Source: CAZYPU01 sp964649665 (GTDB taxonomy: Bacteria; Omnitrophota; Gorgyraeia; JABMRN01; RBG-13-46-9). From it: a DNA stretch of 22,642 nt. Under the pieces are notes generated by a model, which did no database searches, was not told the DNA's origin, and was given only the letters and a program-made list of their open reading frames with translations. How positions within the stretch are numbered: position 1 is the first letter of the stretch; each line of letters opens with the position of its first letter. The position numbers and the translations under genes are program-made. The stretch lies in contig CAZYPU010000015.1 in assembly GCA_964649665.1 (NCBI GenBank), forward strand, positions 1-22,642. The letters are read 5' to 3'. Below, one piece after another: positions 21,832 to 22,642 of the stretch.

Positions 21832-22642
21832 CTATTTCTTCTTTTCCACGGATTAGTTCAAGCTCCACCGAAAGCGCCAGTATTCGCAGCGCGGGCTCTC
21901 CCGGCAGCAGTTTTTTGAGCTTCACGGCGTCTTTTTCCGTGGTAATAATAGTGTTTATGTTTTTCTTCATGCATTCCCCGAAAATGCGGCCTAAATCCGC
22001 CGCTTTATATAAATAGTGATCCGGAAAAATAAATTCAAGTCCGATAAACGCCCCGATTTTTTCCAGCGTGTACCTGAAATAGGACGGGTCGCAAATACCG
22101 GAGAGCGCGCACACCGTTTTGCCATTTACAAAAGCCGCCTCTTCGGCGCTTCCTCTATGTACGTCAAGAAGGCGTCCCGGCTTGTGCACGGCTTTCAGGA
22201 TTGACTTCCCGGGAGCAATTTTTCTCAAGCTCCGTTCTATCGCCGAAATATTATCTTTCCCCTTATCCGCCTTGGTAAGAACAATAATGCCGGCCCTTTT
22301 CATGCTCATCATCGGCTCCCGTAAAATTCCGCGGGGAAAAAGACGCCTGTTTCCGAAAGGATTCGTCGAATCAAGAAGCACTATATCGATATCCCTTTTC
22401 AAGCGGCGGTGCTGAAAACCATCGTCAAGAATCATAGCGCAAATACCGCAGCCCTCGGCCGCCCGGGCGGATTTTACCCTGTCCTTTCCGACAAAAACCT
22501 TTACGCCGCGCTTTCCCAGTTTTTCTTCCAGCATCCTCCACTCGTCTTCACCGTAGCCCCTGATAAGGATCGCTGTTTTTTTATTCTTTCGGGCCAGGTT
22601 TTCGGCAAGCATTATTACAAACGGCGTCTTGCCCGTGCCGCC
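21815..22642 (-). CDS. lpxK: LpxK, tetraacyldisaccharide 4'-kinase (5' end missing)
   Basis: Phosphorylates the 4' position of the lipid A disaccharide at the inner membrane. The gene runs off the right edge: the first codons seen read GGTGKTPF, the Walker A of LpxK, so only the N-terminal part before it is missing. An ATG at 22612 is in frame but is not the start. RGYG and the family signature DDGFQHRRL follow, then LLDSTNPFGN and LRE, LTKAD and the C-terminal TTEKDAVKL. It overlaps the acyltransferase by 17 bases, so the two lipid A enzymes are likely coupled. Confidence 0.96.
   Translation of the reverse strand, partial: GGTGKTPFVIMLAENLARKNKKTAILIRGYGEDEWRMLEEKLGKRGVKVFVGKDRVKSARAAEGCGICAMILDDGFQHRRLKRDIDIVLLDSTNPFGNRRLFPRGILREPMMSMKRAGIIVLTKADKGKDNISAIERSLRKIAPGKSILKAVHKPGRLLDVHRGSAEEAAFVNGKTVCALSGICDPSYFRYTLEKIGAFIGLEFIFPDHYLYKAADLGRIFGECMKKNINTIITTEKDAVKLKKLLPGEPALRILALSVELELIRGKEEIDALLT

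Overview
The window reads as chromosomal DNA from a Gram-negative (diderm) bacterium. It has lipid A, KDO and heptose genes, a lipoprotein, and an outer-membrane autotransporter. Every gene I can support lies on the minus strand, so transcription runs from high to low coordinates. The mix of heptosyltransferase-like GT9 enzymes, a metal-dependent type KdsA, many palindromic intergenic repeats and a LPLAT-ELM1 fusion would suit an uncultured lineage such as Omnitrophota. That taxonomic guess is inference only. A run of 100 N shows this is a draft scaffold.

Layout in transcription order. (1) 22642-19816: the 5'-truncated lpxK, overlapped by a lipid A acyltransferase fused to an ELM1-type domain. 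(2) 19638-14436: an envelope glycan block with a GT4-GT9 fusion, a GT4, a membrane-anchored polysaccharide deacetylase and a GT9. (3) 14427-14146: a small GIY-YIG nuclease gene sitting in the loop of a palindromic repeat. (4) 13843-10677: a double GT9 protein, then a heptose-7-phosphate kinase with its own promoter-like element. (5) 10601-7425: kdsB, kdsA, kdsD and kdsC, a nearly complete route from ribulose-5-phosphate to CMP-KDO. (6) 7415-5177: queD, queC, queE and queF, which make preQ1 for tRNA queuosine. (7) 4810-982: a large autotransporter with 70-residue passenger repeats, broken by the gap. (8) 895-71: a lipoprotein alpha/beta hydrolase.

The enzymes fit together as an LPS inner-core factory: LpxK and the acyltransferase finish lipid A, KdsA-D supply CMP-KDO, the kinase starts ADP-heptose supply, and four GT9 domains plus two GT4 domains extend the glycan. 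Queuosine synthesis is joined to the KDO genes by tight spacing.

The most striking feature is a family of palindromic repeats (ends TGTCAT.CTGAG and CTCAG.ATGACA, centre GAAGGATCTTA/TAAGATTCTTC). They fill most intergenic gaps, stop just short of ribosome binding sites, supply stop codons, add a C-terminal tail to one glycosyltransferase, join two glycosyltransferases in frame, and in one copy carry the GIY-YIG gene exactly at the loop. This suggests a nuclease-associated mobile repeat system, and it is the best candidate here for something undescribed.
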